64,000 nt of DNA from Arenicola marina (taxonomy: Eukaryota; Annelida; Polychaeta; Arenicolidae). The first letter of the stretch is position 1; each line of letters starts with the position of its first letter. Shown here one piece after another: positions 46,778-58,464 of this stretch. Under the pieces are notes generated by a model. It saw nothing but the letters and a program-made list of their open reading frames with translations. It was not told where the DNA came from and searched no databases. A program made the translations under genes and the position numbers. Location: positions 39,896,811-39,960,810 of the forward strand of contig OZ025255.1 of NCBI GenBank assembly GCA_964019135.1. Direction: 5' to 3'.

Positions 46778-48381
46778 TGTAACGCACAAGTGGTCTGTCC
46801 GGTCAGGATGGCAGCAACTGTTACGTTACGAAAGCAAAGAGAACGACAGCTGTGAACTTCTATCTTTTATTGAACCTGTTTTTGGCAGGACCGAGGTTGT
46901 CTTAACTAACGCGTAGGCTACTCAAGTGGATGCCCTTGTCTTCACGGCGTAGGCTTACGAACATACAAGCATAGCTAAAATACCCTTGCCAACCCTCAGT
47001 AAGTTGGTGCCCAACTACAACGTCGTATCCTGTGAGATTCCGTGCGTATTGAGGTAATTCCGTGCGGTTTTACATTCCCGTATAAGTAAGTGTAATTAGG
47101 ACATCCCGTGAGATTCTGTGCGTTTAGCACCCCGTGTGATTCCGTGCGATCAATATCCCGTGCGATTCTGTGTGTTTAGCATCCCGTGCAATTCCGTGCG
47201 ATTAATATCCCGTGAGATTCTGTGCGTTTAGCATCCCGTGTATTTCCGTGCGATTAATATCCCGTGAGATTCTGTGCGTTTAATATCCCGTGAGATTCCG
47301 TGCGTTTAGCATCCCGTGTATTTCCGTGCGTTTAGCATCCCGTGTATTTCCGTGCGATTAATATCCCGTGAGATTCTGTGCGTTTAATATCCCGTGAGAT
47401 TCTGTGCGTTTAATATCCCGTGAGATTCTGTGCGTTTAATATCCCGTGCGATTCTGTGTGTTTAGCATTCCGTGTAATTCCGTGTGGTTAATATCCCGTG
47501 AGATTCTGTGTGTTGTCCCATCCCGTGTGCATTCATGTCCCAGGTGTTCCTGTGTATTATCGCATCCCTGTGTGTTTTCCTAACCCATGTGATCCTTACC
47601 AGTGCTTGTGGGGAGGTGGTCGAGTGACGGAATTCCTTCGTCGTCAACTGACGTATTAGTGGTTTTGCGCGGCTATTTATAGCCATTGGTCATGTGACCC
47701 TAAATCCCGAAAACGCACAGGATATTCTTGCGCGTATCGCAATGTAAGTCAAATAATTATACACATGCATATTAAAATATGTTTTAGTATGCTAAATAAC
47801 CCTTAGCAGGGCAACAATGTTTCTTAAGAGTCAAAACCCTCTACGTCCCTACCTTCTATACAAATATAACAATTTTCCCAGGAACTTCAGTCAACGCTAA
47901 CCCTGGCAGTAAATCGGTCGACAATGACAATGTAACCTTACGCAGCTGTACAAGCAGTGTCTACACAGCGTTTGCAGTCATTAACAATTTCTCTAAACAT
48001 ACATTTCATATTATTACATCAGGCCCCACTGTTCCGACATAGGCAAGCTATAAATAACTAATTAATCCCTTCAACTGTAAATGTAAAACCCAAACTTCCG
48101 TAGCATATGCACCGGAAATCAAGCCGTTGACACTGACAGTGTCAGTCGATGTTTCTAACAAGCGTTACAAAAGTGAAATAGACGGCTTTCCCCAAGTGTT
48201 AAGCAACAACTATGTAATCTCCCGTAAGTATAACTACTCCTGAAAGTTTGTACAGGTATTCTTAGTTGAAAGCTGGATAGATTAACCGTTTTATACAAAT
48301 AACAGAACTTGTTGTCACCACAAGTTTGTCTCCGTGACAAATGCGAACATTAGAGCATGCCAATAGCCGCTTGTCATTTCA
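46778..48381 (-). repeat. 5' LTR of the Gypsy element
   Basis: 1604 bp, the same length as the 3' LTR at 36,884-38,487. It carries the TATAAATA promoter at 47,674-47,681, the 26-bp tandem array at 47,098-47,519 and AATAAA at 46,866-46,871. The outer end is followed by CTAT. Confidence 0.95.
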
Positions 48382-48385
48382 CTAT

Positions 48386-48600
48386 AATAAACCAATAGGA
48401 TTAGTGGGGGTGGGGCAAAGACCGGGCAGCCCCCCCCCCCTCCCCCCGTGGGGCAGCCCTCCGGTCCCCCTTCCTCCAATTAAATGGATGCAGTGCCCCC
48501 GCCCTCTCTTCTGCCGCCTATTCACTGTAATCGTGAAATTCAAGCCCCCCCCCCGCCCCCCCCCCCCCGCCCCCTAAAGTCTGGATCCGCCCCTTGATAG
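48386..48600. repeat. C-rich MITE-like segment with GGATCCG end
   Basis: G/C-homopolymer-rich DNA (poly-C at about 48,430-48,447 and 48,545-48,570) ends with GTCTGGATCCGCCCCTTGA. The word CTGGATCCGCCCCT recurs at about 53,662 and a related end lies at 36,703, suggesting a family of small GC-rich elements. Confidence 0.5.
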
Positions 48601-50622
48601 CATCTACATAGATATAGATAGCGGTTGATCACTCATCGCGGAAGTACAATGCTATAGAATTCACAGAAATAGATACGGGCCTCGAAATAATCAGATTTCG
48701 CACTGTCCTCCACAAGAGCAGAGCTGTGTACAGGGCAGGTTTGCCTTGCGGCACTTGCACCTACGTGCACAGCCAGTAGCCTTGCAGTTGCAGATGATCA
48801 ACTCAGGGCATGCCTTTCATGCCTCTGGAAGTACACTCCACAGAGGGTGCTGGTTGTCACAAAGCACTGTCTTTGCATGTTTTCCTTGTTCATAACTTTA
48901 TACTTACAGGTTTACAATGGAAACCACCATATATATTCTAACATTGTCTATATGTTTGCTCAGATCTGACGAAGAACAATGACAATTTTAATTAAGTTGC
49001 TAGTCAAACAGCAAATAAATGCAGCTTGCAGGTAGATCTACCTAATGGTAATATAGCGCGCACCGTCTGGTCTCGTAAAAGATATCGTCATAATATGACG
49101 TCATAATGCCTATGCTTGGAAACAAATAATGAATAACGTTAGCAACGCGTAGCAACTGAATCTATAATCACACGAGTGGGACCAAATCCCTCTGGTGCCT
49201 CATCCACCCTTCAACCCTCATTTTGAGCGGGATACAGTGCTCGTACGAAATGTCTCCTTTTCTTAACTCAATCAGCGACCCTTAAAACCCCTATATACCA
49301 ATTTTCATGCTTTCCGCCGGAAACGAACATAGTTGGCACATATCGACCCCACTATATAGCTAGAATGAAAACTTGGCTAAAAGTCCCTATGTGTTGCACT
49401 AAGATAGCTTAACCTTGTAACCTGAGCAGTCGCGTTGGTGAAATAGGTACATGATCTTGAACATTAAAACTGCAGTAACAATGAAGCCATGAAGTAAACA
49501 AATATGTATCAATCAGCAGGTTTGGCCAGTCCTTCTTCTATGTTAGCATGTCATGAAACTGACAATGTAACTGGAGCAATATTGAAAGATGGCTTCCATT
49601 GAAGTGGAAGACGGGTTCAACGATTCAAACGCACCTGTTATATCCGCATCATATCTATTTCAAAAGGAGACAAACTGGAATGATGATTCAAGTTCATACT
49701 GAACTATATTTCTAGTGCATAAGCACAGGTGTATAATCCCATTTTTTACTTGAAAAAAAAGTGTTTAAATTTTTCCTAACTTGCAGCTTTTAACAATTAA
49801 ATTATCCTGAATGCTAACCTCAATTCTATTCTCGTGTTTAGCTTGACGCTATTCTATATTATAGATATTCAGTGACAAAATAAGTAACACATCTCATCGT
49901 AGACACGATCGCCACGAACGATCTGCTTATTTTAAGGCAAATACCGTCAGCTATCTGCAGGAATGAAATGAATCATACCCACTACGAGCCCTTCTTTTCC
50001 GTATCAATATGACACGGAAGTCCACACAAATATTAACATTGATAATAAGCAGCTGTAATCAAAACATTATTGTTACTAACATTTCTGCTGATATGGGTTC
50101 ACAAAGGGCGTCGACCTTTTTGCTACACATACAGTTACATATTACCCGTTTGCTTCCTTAAACCTCATAAACGGTAATGTTGTCACAACGGAGCAGTGTG
50201 CTGGTTTGCAAGTAGTAGTTGTTCTCAGAGTTAGCTACGCGAGAACATTTTCTCGACAGAATAAAACATACAAAAGTATAGTCGCCGTGTGTTCAAAGCT
50301 CATTTTAAAGGTATTGAAGAGAAGCAACTTAAACACAGGGACCTTCACCATAGTGCTGGTTCACTGGCTGATCGGCAGTAGTAGATCCACTCCTATTAAT
50401 GGATGGGCCTAAGCTATAAGGCGGATTTCATACGACAATGTACAAAATAAGACAGGGAAAACTCATCAAAGTCACAGGGGTCAGCAAGTCTTTATATTTG
50501 CGACGTTCTCACCGGGGGGCTGTAGACAACGCAGATGAGATATACTGCATATCTTAACAACGTTGGAACAACCTTGGAACACCACAATGACACCTTGTTG
50601 GGGAATACCGAGCATGTAGTTA
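48601..50622. other. Gene-free region downstream of the arrestin gene
   Basis: Apart from the dispersed repeat at 49,088-49,335, nothing is recognisable. Part of the stretch next to 50,622 is expected to be the 3' UTR of the arrestin-like gene. Confidence 0.5.
49088..49335 (-). repeat. Dispersed repeat, copy 2 (inverted copy of 22.0 kb)
   Basis: Reverse complement of 22,003-22,252. It includes TAATATGACGTCATAAT, CGTTAGCAACGCGTAGCAAC, CAACCCTCATTTTGAGCGGG and TTAAAACCCCTATATACC, with roughly 85% identity by eye. Confidence 0.8.
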
Positions 50623-53097
50623 CTAGGCATTTTCACTGTACGCTGGCGGCGGGAGCGACGCGGTTCCATCGGGAGGCGGTGGAGCGAAGTAGGGGTACAC
50701 GGGTGCCCAGTTCATGTCGCCACACACGTGTTTGTCTTCTCCCAAGTCTCGTAGGTCCACTTTGCCCAGCACATATGGCTCATAGGACGGGGGAGCTGGA
50801 GGCGAAAACAAATGTGAACCACTTTTAGGGTGCATCAGAGGTGAGACACTGTAACAAAAAAAAACTTCTTATTTGGTATAGATTTTAACTTCAGCCTGGG
50901 CTGTGTTCCTATATATAATTTAGAATAGTTATTATTCAACGATCTATTCAGTTTGTGTGGTAGTATTTTACAAGGGTTAGAAAGAATATATTGTGTATTG
51001 TATTCTACATGCAAACTTGGATAATTTTGGTAATGAAAAATATGTTACACAAACTCACGAGGAAATGCTTCACCACCGCAAGCCCCCGCGTCTGGCGCTG
51101 TTGGCTGACTTGGCGGAGGGAGGGGCATGCCGGGCGGAAGGGCAGGTGGAAAGGCCAGAGCCGAAGGCATCGGTTCAAACCCGCCATACATGTTTCTCAG
51201 GGGTATCGTTCCAATGGTAATGTCCAAAGGTAACTTGAGGTCGAACGAGGGCCCGGACGGGTCTACAATCAACTGAAACAAAAACATTAGATTATAGCAG
51301 TCGTGACGCGTATATACCAGTCAACTGACTCGATGTATATTTAACAGAAAATCGACGCATACAGATACCGACTGTTTTAACATACAATTGTTACGATTCC
51401 TTAGTAGCGGCGCATGCGAGCGAATACGTAGGTATATAATATCCAGACAGATATTGGTGAATGCTTAATTAAACTGGTAACACGAACTAGAAACATATCA
51501 CATACAAAAAAACTATTACTTATATTTTTGTGATTTGAATAGCGTTTGACCGCGAGTTACGCTAGATCTACGGTCAAGTCCGTCAAGACAGGCAAAATTA
51601 TGTTCAGGAGCAATAGCCAGTAGCAATAAAACCCTGAAAGTAATTAATCAAGTGCAAGCAAGTCGATAAAACATTCCCAAAAGGTTTGCTTTTGTCATGA
51701 CATAAACACTAACCATGAGACAGTACTGGATATCAATGATTTGGCAATGAATCAACCCGGATGGCGGCAGAGGCGGGATCTGGATCCGCTCTCCGGTCCA
51801 ACTTTCAGACTCTCCCGGCGGGATCTCTCCTTTCCGGATCTCCGCCACGGTTTGCGTAGCGAACCGAGTTATTGTCATAGCGTGATATTCTATCTCCTGT
51901 CGGCAAAACATTACATACGATGGCGACATGTATTAAAAACGTGGTTTAGGCCATCAATGGCTGGTTTAGGCCATTTTTTTGCACATAAGGGCTAAACATA
52001 AGGCCCAGGAACCCACCGCCACAAGGAAAGATAAATGGATGAGAAATTCCCCAGACAAGTTGCCCGAGCTCGAATTCCAAACCAGGATCTATTGATCTAC
52101 GGTCTGGTGTGCTAACCACTACACTAGGAAAGCCCACCCGAACTAAAAGCGTTGCAACTGTCTTGAAAAGCCCAAACAGATGCTGGAGAATTTAAAAACG
52201 GCTTTTGGATTTTCATATCCAATCTACTTGGTCAACAGAACATATGCGAAAGTATAAAGTTAGCCGACAACGGATATTGATATACGGCCTATTATATCAA
52301 CGTTTATTTACAGTAAAATAATTTACCATAGAAAGTATCACTTTAGAGCACACCATGGTCCTGTTGCTCTTGTTGTCCACTTCGCCATTTAATATGATGT
52401 ATTCCCCGGGGACAAAACCACCCTTGTCGATTCGAAACACGGCCGATATGGGGCCGCCCTTGCAACACAGACCGCACAACGTCTTGGAATCCTGTATCTG
52501 CCTTGGAGTCTGTAATTTGAAAGGGTTTTCGATGCGTTACAAGGCAGTCTAGAATACCAGTGGTAAAAAAAAACATGGCACCCCCCTGTCACTGTCGTAT
52601 AACATTACCTAGTTTGTACAACGTTTTGCCAAAAGTAATTACCGGGTAGATTGATGTATGGAATTGCGTCTTAGGCTACCTTTGGGCACACATTTGCTAT
52701 ATGCTGGGCCAAGAACTACGGAGGCAATGAACAGCAACATGCCTTCTCTAGTGATTGGAACTAAGTATTAAGCTCTTATTTCGGGTGCCTTAAATGACCC
52801 GTCAGGTGTTTCTAGAAGAACAATAATTCGGGCACTTTCTACTTTTGCATCGCGCATTAGTTGCAATTTCACATACCAAAGCATCTGGTTCTAAGTTGAG
52901 ATCCAAGGTACTGAGCACAGTGAAGGCCCTCTTACAGGTGTGGTTAAACTTCCATGGCTTGTCAATGGTACAATTCAGCCAGTAGCGGACTCGACCCACG
53001 GAATCCTCGAAGGACGAGGGCAGGTCGGGGCGCAGGGTGAACTGGAAGGGGTACAAATGGCGCCCCACTGGGTGATAGGGGTGGTCCCCGCCGGAAG
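50623..53097 (-). CDS. Alpha-arrestin (arrestin domain-containing / TXNIP-like), 5'-partial
   Basis: Five exons on the minus strand join in frame: 53097-52877, 52509-52327, 51896-51714, 51272-51059 and 50795-50623 (TAG), giving about 323 residues. Exon 1 here carries the end of the N-arrestin domain (LPSSFEDSVGRVRYWLNC, KPWKFNH, KRAFTVLSTLDLN). The next two carry the C-arrestin domain (CCKGGPISAVFRIDKGGFVP, GEYIILNGEVDNKS, then IPPLPPSGLIHCQIIDIQYC). The fourth holds LPLDITIGTIPL and a Pro-rich stretch. The last has PPSYEP and ends PPPAYSE, two PPxY motifs. Alpha-arrestins use PPxY to recruit NEDD4-family ubiquitin ligases to membrane receptors and transporters. The last acceptor was chosen at CTCCAG/50795 because an upstream one (near 50,850) would be out of phase. 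About 85 N-terminal residues and the start codon are missing. I did not find them between 53.1 and 64 kb. Confidence 0.88.
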
Positions 53098-54257
53098 CTG
53101 TTGACAAAAGCACACGTCATCAAACACGTCATTGACTATATATGTGTCACTTATTTACTGCCATCTTGTCAATTTAAAATAAAATTGAAATTAACATGAT
53201 CACAAACATTTGTCACAATTTTGTACTTTCCAGTTTTGAAGATTGCTTCAACGAATGAAACACTTTATTTATCAATTTGTGCACATGATATACAAACCAT
53301 TTCCAAATAGAGTTATTTCAAAGTTGAAGTAGATCTCGTTGGCTCTGTAGTGACGTGTCTCAGTGGTGTTGCCGCTTGATTCACGCTGTGACCAATGAAC
53401 TTTTGCTGCCCCGTAAAACAAAAGCCTTACCCCTAGGGTAAAAACAGTGTAACGATTTCAGTATATGTTGCATGGAGGTAGCAGTGGAATACATACTAAG
53501 GAACAAGTGTTCAAGAATATATATACTATCAGGGTCGGATCCAGATATGCTGGAAAAACGGGAGGCAGGTTTCGAGTAATGGCCTAGCTTTTTTGTTTTC
53601 ATGTGTTTAGTGGTATACATTTCGGTCCTAAAAGGGGGGCCGGGGCCGGGTCGGGCCCGACCTGGATCCGCCCCTAACTATAACCGTTTGAACCCACAGT
53701 ATGCTAAAGAGAAAGCCAAGACCAGCGATGAATGATTTTTTTTATTGAAACTATGAAACCAAAGATGAATGAAGATCAATATAACAGCCCTTCATTTCCG
53801 TTATCCGCCCTCGGCCGGGCTGCTACAACTTGGATGTCGGGCCAATAAAATGCATAACGCCATGCACAACTCGCGCTATTACTTTTATTATGAGTTGAAT
53901 CTAAATTTAATGCGTTGACTGTCTCTGCTTCTTGGTTTTAATTTCCGCATGCAACGATCAAAGTAAGGCATTTTGGGACTGACTGTACGGAAATCGCAGG
54001 CCTTTCCACACATAGTTTGCCAGTCGCCTGTTTGATCGTTGCCAAGAAACATGGCACGTGCAACTAGGCAACTAGGCAGCTATTGTTGTCGGCATTCGTC
54101 CGTCTGCGAAAGACGATGGATTTCCAGCTTTGTTTGGTTAAGTTATACGTATCGTAACGCGGCACTTACGCTTATGACTGAATAAGCCTATCTGTGATTG
54201 ACAGAGCTTACAGCAGTCACCGCCACGGTGACCTGTCGATAGATCCTGGTTTGTGCT
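53098..54257. other. Intron or 5' flank of the arrestin gene; small GC-rich element
   Basis: The sequence upstream of the first visible arrestin exon begins with a good acceptor (TTGTCAACAG), so it is intronic. At about 53,535-53,675 a small element runs from GGGTCGGATCCAG to CTGGATCCGCCCCT, imperfect inverted ends around a short AT/GC-mixed core. No exon recognised. Confidence 0.5.
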
Positions 54258-55533
54258 CGCTGGTGGACGCCTAGATTGGCGTTTCAAGTCCAGTTTCATA
54301 AACCAAAGCCCGTCGTGGTGGGCCATTCCGTCAAGCACGACACGTGCCCATCCCCTCCTTTGGGATGCCAGTTCCTCCCAAGAATCTGGATCAATTCATG
54401 TCCCGCTTACAAACATCCTTAAACCTAAGCTTTGTCCGTCCAGTTGGCCTTTTGCCGTCGGCAAGTTCACCGCATAGCACGTCCTTAGGAATGCGTTCAT
54501 CTTGCATACGATGAACGTTCCCAAGCCAACGTAGACGACTTTGCTTGACAAGAGCGAGAATGCTTGGTAGGTTGGCCCTGGCTAACACTTCAGCATGCGT
54601 GACCTTGTCTTGCCACGATATGCCTAAAATGTTTCGCAGGCAACGAAAACGGAAGTTATTCAATTTACTTTCTTGGCCACAATACGTAGTCCACGTTTCA
54701 CTGCCATACAGCAAGCTACTTAGAACGCACGCCCTGTAGATTAGCATTTTGGTGCGAATTGGTAAGTTTTGAATTACGCCAAGCACGTTTGTTCAACCTA
54801 CCAAACATGGTGGCTGCTTTCCCAATTCGAGTATTTCTTTCCTCGTCCAGGGATAGATTATCCGTGACGGTACTTTCCAGGTAACAAAACTTCTTAACCA
54901 CCTCTAAAGGCATGTTGTTAAGGGTAATCACTGGTGGTGTGATAGCCCCTTGGCTCAGCACGACTGTTTTTTTTAACACTAATAATCAAAGCACATAAAG
55001 TACACGCATTTGAGAGCCGATCCATGAGTCTCTGTAGCTGGGTGCGCAACCAACGCTGCGTCGTCAGCGAATAGCAGTTCTCTTATTAGGAAGCGCCTCC
55101 GCTTGGACTTAGCGCGCAATAGTCGGCGGGGGCAGCCAATAGACTCCAAGATTTTGTACAAGCCAGATCGGCTGACAGTATCAAAAGCCTTGGTAAGATC
55201 AACAAAAGCAAGGTAGAGGGGCTTTTGCTGTTCTCTACACTTCTCTTGGAGTTGACGCAACGAAAATATGTCAACAGTCGATCGTCCGGATCTGAATCCA
55301 CACTGCGCTTCAGGATATACTCTATTAGCAAGGAGTTGCAGTCTCTTTAAGGCAATTCTGGCGAAGAGCTTACCAGTAACACTTAAGAGTGATATTCCGC
55401 GGTACTTGTTACAATCACCCCGGTCCCCTTTGTTTTTGTAACGTGTAACTATATTTGCATCACTCATGTCCTGTTGAACAATACCGTTGTTCCAGCAAAG
55501 AACGAGAAGTTGGTGAAGATGAGGGAGCAACAT
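54258..55533 (-). pseudogene. Truncated LINE reverse transcriptase
   Basis: Minus-strand frames 55533-54979, 54979-54716 and 54786-54391 together read as the C-terminal part of a non-LTR retrotransposon ORF2: YKNKGDRGDCNKYRGISLLS, CGFRSGRSTVDIFSLRQLQE, AFVDLTKAFDTVSR, LLFADDAALVAH, then CVLSSLLYGSETWTTY, LRWLGNVHRMQDERIPKD and GKRPTGRTKLRFKDVCKRD. The copy is dead: it is cut at the 5' end, lacks the RT segment between SRSGLYKILESIGC and the FADD motif, and changes frame at least twice. The catalytic FADD is kept. The clade was not assigned. A second copy of its tail lies at 21,605-21,784. It lies upstream of the arrestin exons on the same strand, possibly in their first intron. Confidence 0.88.
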
Positions 55534-55794
55534 AGTTTTCCCACATTTTATAGGGCTGTACAGTTCTTGCGGGTTCTATTTCCGGTTTAGGTGTTTTGGG
55601 GGCCAACAAAAAAACACGTGCTCTTAGAACGAGTGCGCATCACGGTGGTGCCTTGCTGCAACCAAAGACCTTACTATGATAAGACACCGCACTCATTACA
55701 GCCCAATGGCAACTTCCGTTATGCGAGCGACAGTGGCGACGCCATGCGGAGGGAGTTAGCGAGAGAAAAAGAACCGCCCAGTTTGGCTGTGTGC

Positions 55795-56430
55795 CGTGCG
55801 ATTCTCGGGGATGCGATCGGTTTACGCAAGCTTTTTTCGATACAGGCAGAACATTGGCCGTCCAATTAAATACCCTAGGACTATTTGGAAGTATTCAGAC
55901 ATATAATATAATATATAAAGGTAAACATTAATAGCTGGAAGACATTTTTACGCCGTCAAAGGAGGGCGGGGGGGGGGTGTAACCGGCTCCTATCTGATTA
56001 AGCAAGCAATATCGGTATGAAGACAAAACAACTTGCCTTTCTGATTAATTACCTTAGGACCATATGGAAGTATTTAGACATACATTCGGTCAAAAATAAT
56101 AACTGGGGCTAGTTATGGTGCCGTTGGAGGTGGTGGGAGGGGGGGTTCTAGCGCCATACGATTCTCGCGGGTCTGATTTGTTTAAGCAAGCTTTATCGGT
56201 AAAGACAGAACAACTTCCCCTGAGATTAATTACCTCTGGACGAAATGGAAGTACTGAGTTACGTATTAGGTAATAATAATTATTACTCTGTTGGGAGGGG
56301 GGGGGGTCCCAGCAAACTTTAGCGGTAAAGCAAAATAAAATGTAATTACTCATGCAGTGACGATGTGGAATTTATATTGCGTAACAAAGTTCATAACTGG
56401 GACTGTAATTCTTACACTGTTGGATGATGA
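55795..56430. repeat. Degenerate ~175-bp tandem array, about four units
   Basis: Each unit has CGATTCTCGxGGxTGCGAT or a remnant, then TTTAAGCAAGCTTTATCGGTA, AGACAGAACAACTT, GATTAATTACCT, GGACCATATGGAAGTATT and a poly-G tract. Units start near 55,798, 55,985, 56,158 and 56,308. The later units are shortened. Confidence 0.75.
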
Positions 56431-56573
56431 TAGGGCTCGTTAGGGCCTGCTTCTTGGGACTATCAGCGGGAATGGCCTAGTTATTTTATTATTTTCGCAT
56501 TAATTGTGTCAGTCATTCATGTTTGTATTATGTAAATAATTAATAGACCCCTACTTACTAAGGCAAAAAATAC

Positions 56574-56603
56574 GTTATGGTGACAAAAAATTGTCACCAT
56601 AAC
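56574..56603. repeat. Perfect 13-bp inverted repeat
   Basis: GTTATGGTGACAA, four A, TTGTCACCATAAC. It is a perfect hairpin inside the 55.6-59.0 kb inverted-repeat element. It could be a terminator-like or cruciform structure, or fused ends of a deleted element. Confidence 0.8.
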
Positions 56604-57714
56604 AGACCAGGTTTATTGTTTTATTTCCATTTATTTCGTATGAAGCTTATACAGCTAGGCATCACCTGGGGGCACCCAAGACATTCACGGGGGACTAAAA
56701 CAATAGTTATTAATGATAAGGAGAAATAAATAAAAATAAAGAAAATAAATAATCGCATTTCGCAGTGGATTTCAGAGCAAATAAATCAACGTTTGCAAGT
56801 GTCTCTTTCTTAAAACATGTCACATATTATCAATGTAATGACTACACACACAGATCATAAAAGTCAAACCAATTATTTGCAACAAATACCCAAGAGCGAA
56901 TGATTTCATTAATGAGTTCAAGCAATATTACACAAGGGGTTCACAGACTGCCCCGATCTCATATATAGATACTCTTCGATTTTTCCCCTATCAGGTGAAA
57001 ATGCTTCGAAGCTCACATAGAATAAGGAAGACTTGTGCTGAGATAAACTCATCTCCTACTTGAACCAATGCTATATATGCATATGTGAGTATCAAGGTAT
57101 CAAAATCGATCCACAAAATCTTAATCTCACAAAAGAGACTGTAATACTCTAAAGATACATATAAGTATATTGCATACTATATCCATGTAAAGGAAATTCT
57201 AGGAATTAGTTCTAATATCTTCATATAGGATGAAGTTATTAAGTTTAAATACACAAACTACAGGTATTCATGATTTCTTCTGCATATTTTCAAGCTGAGC
57301 TATCTTCATTTGAGCTCTGCGCTGTGCCAATTCAATTTCGGCAGCTGACATTTTAACTTCTTCTTGCCAGGGGAGATTCAGGGAATGTTAAGCCCTGATT
57401 ACCAGTAACTGAAACTACTTGAACAATTTGATATCAACCCTGATTTGACAACCATTGGGAAGCACACTGGATGATAGCTGAACCTATACACAAGCCCAAA
57501 ATTAAGGGCCAGTGCTAAATATATATGTGCCATTCTTCACAAAAAGTAGTTGGTTACTCCATGTAGACATGGATATTTATATTGATATTGCTCTAAATTC
57601 AGCCAAAATAACAACTGAAGTGGAACTTTTTTTACAACAAACGTTTCAATCTTTTTGCATGCATCACGATATAACTTCATAACAATGCATCCTACTTATA
57701 TCAACAGGGTTCAT

Positions 57715-58177
57715 ACAGGCAAGGTTTCATCAAATTCAAGCCTTTTTAAGGCAAGCACCAGACAAATTTAAGGACTTTTCAAGAACAATTTTTACCTTCT
57801 CTGGTCAATTTTAAGCATACAAATTACAAACTTGGGACTAAATTTTATGCATATAATCTTTGATATGCAGAAATAAGGAATGACAAGAAGGCAGTCAGTC
57901 CACGTTTATTTATTACCAACCAACAGCATTTATTGGAGTTAATCACTTTACTTTTATTAATTGCTACTTCTTCAGTTCAGCCAGCTTTTGTTTAATTTCT
58001 TTTTTGTTCTTTGTCAGTGCCCAGTCCAGTTTGAAATCAAACACTTTTCATGGTAACTTCCCTATTTTTAAGCAAATTCAAGTACATTGGATCGACCTCA
58101 AGGCCCATTTCTGTTTTTATGATCTTTTTCAGGTAGCAGTCAAAATTCAAGCACTTTTCAAGCCTGTGCGCACCCTG
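57715..58177. mobile_element. MITE with CAGGGT...ACCCTG ends and ATCAA duplication
   Basis: The ends are CAGGGTTCATACAGGC (left) and GCCTGTGCGCACCCTG (right), imperfectly inverted. The direct repeat ATCAA flanks both (57,710-57,714 and 58,178-58,182). The inside is full of TTCAAGCACTTTTCAAG-type words in both orientations. No transposase is present. CAGGG ends with such interiors are common in non-autonomous DNA transposons, but the superfamily is uncertain. Confidence 0.75.
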
Positions 58178-58400
58178 ATCAATTGACAACCACTGGCAGC
58201 TAGGCTAAAATCTGATAAATTGATATTATAGTTACATTATTAAGCTTATAATATAGTTATTAATTTCTACCTGACTACCGCTGTTATTGGATATGAATAT
58301 ATGCTATTATTCATGCGTGCAATGCAAAGACCTCTAGTCTATGAAGACAGAACCATCACCATTTCAGTGCATTTGTCTAACATGTCAAGCTTGAAGGCAG

Positions 58401-58464
58401 CCTCGGGAGACCCACTCTGTTCCGCCGTTGGAGGTTACGGAGGTTACGGAGTGGGTCTCCCGGG
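58401..58464. repeat. Inverted GGAGACCCACTC / GAGTGGGTCTCC pair
   Basis: TCGGGAGACCCACTCTG is followed after a short GGAGGTTAC duplication by CGGAGTGGGTCTCCCGGG. The same word CGGAGTGGGTCTCCCGAGGC is present at about 16,555-16,574. Confidence 0.7.

Larger units (their letters stand above)
36884..48381 (-). mobile_element. Complete Gypsy (Ty3-type) LTR retrotransposon, three ORFs
   Basis: The element is 11,498 bp on the minus strand. It is bounded by 1604-bp LTRs with TG...CA ends and flanked by CTAT direct repeats (36,880-36,883 and 48,382-48,385). In order 5' to 3' on the minus strand: 5' LTR, a primer-binding-site-like stretch six bases in, gag, pol overlapping in the -1 frame, and a third ORF in the env position, then the 3' LTR. 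All three ORFs are open and the LTRs are almost identical, so the insertion is recent and may be functional. Integrase lies downstream of RNase H, which places it in the Gypsy/Metaviridae order. It is larger than usual (many are 5-8 kb) because of the long LTRs, an extended RNase H-integrase spacer and ORF3. Confidence 0.95.
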
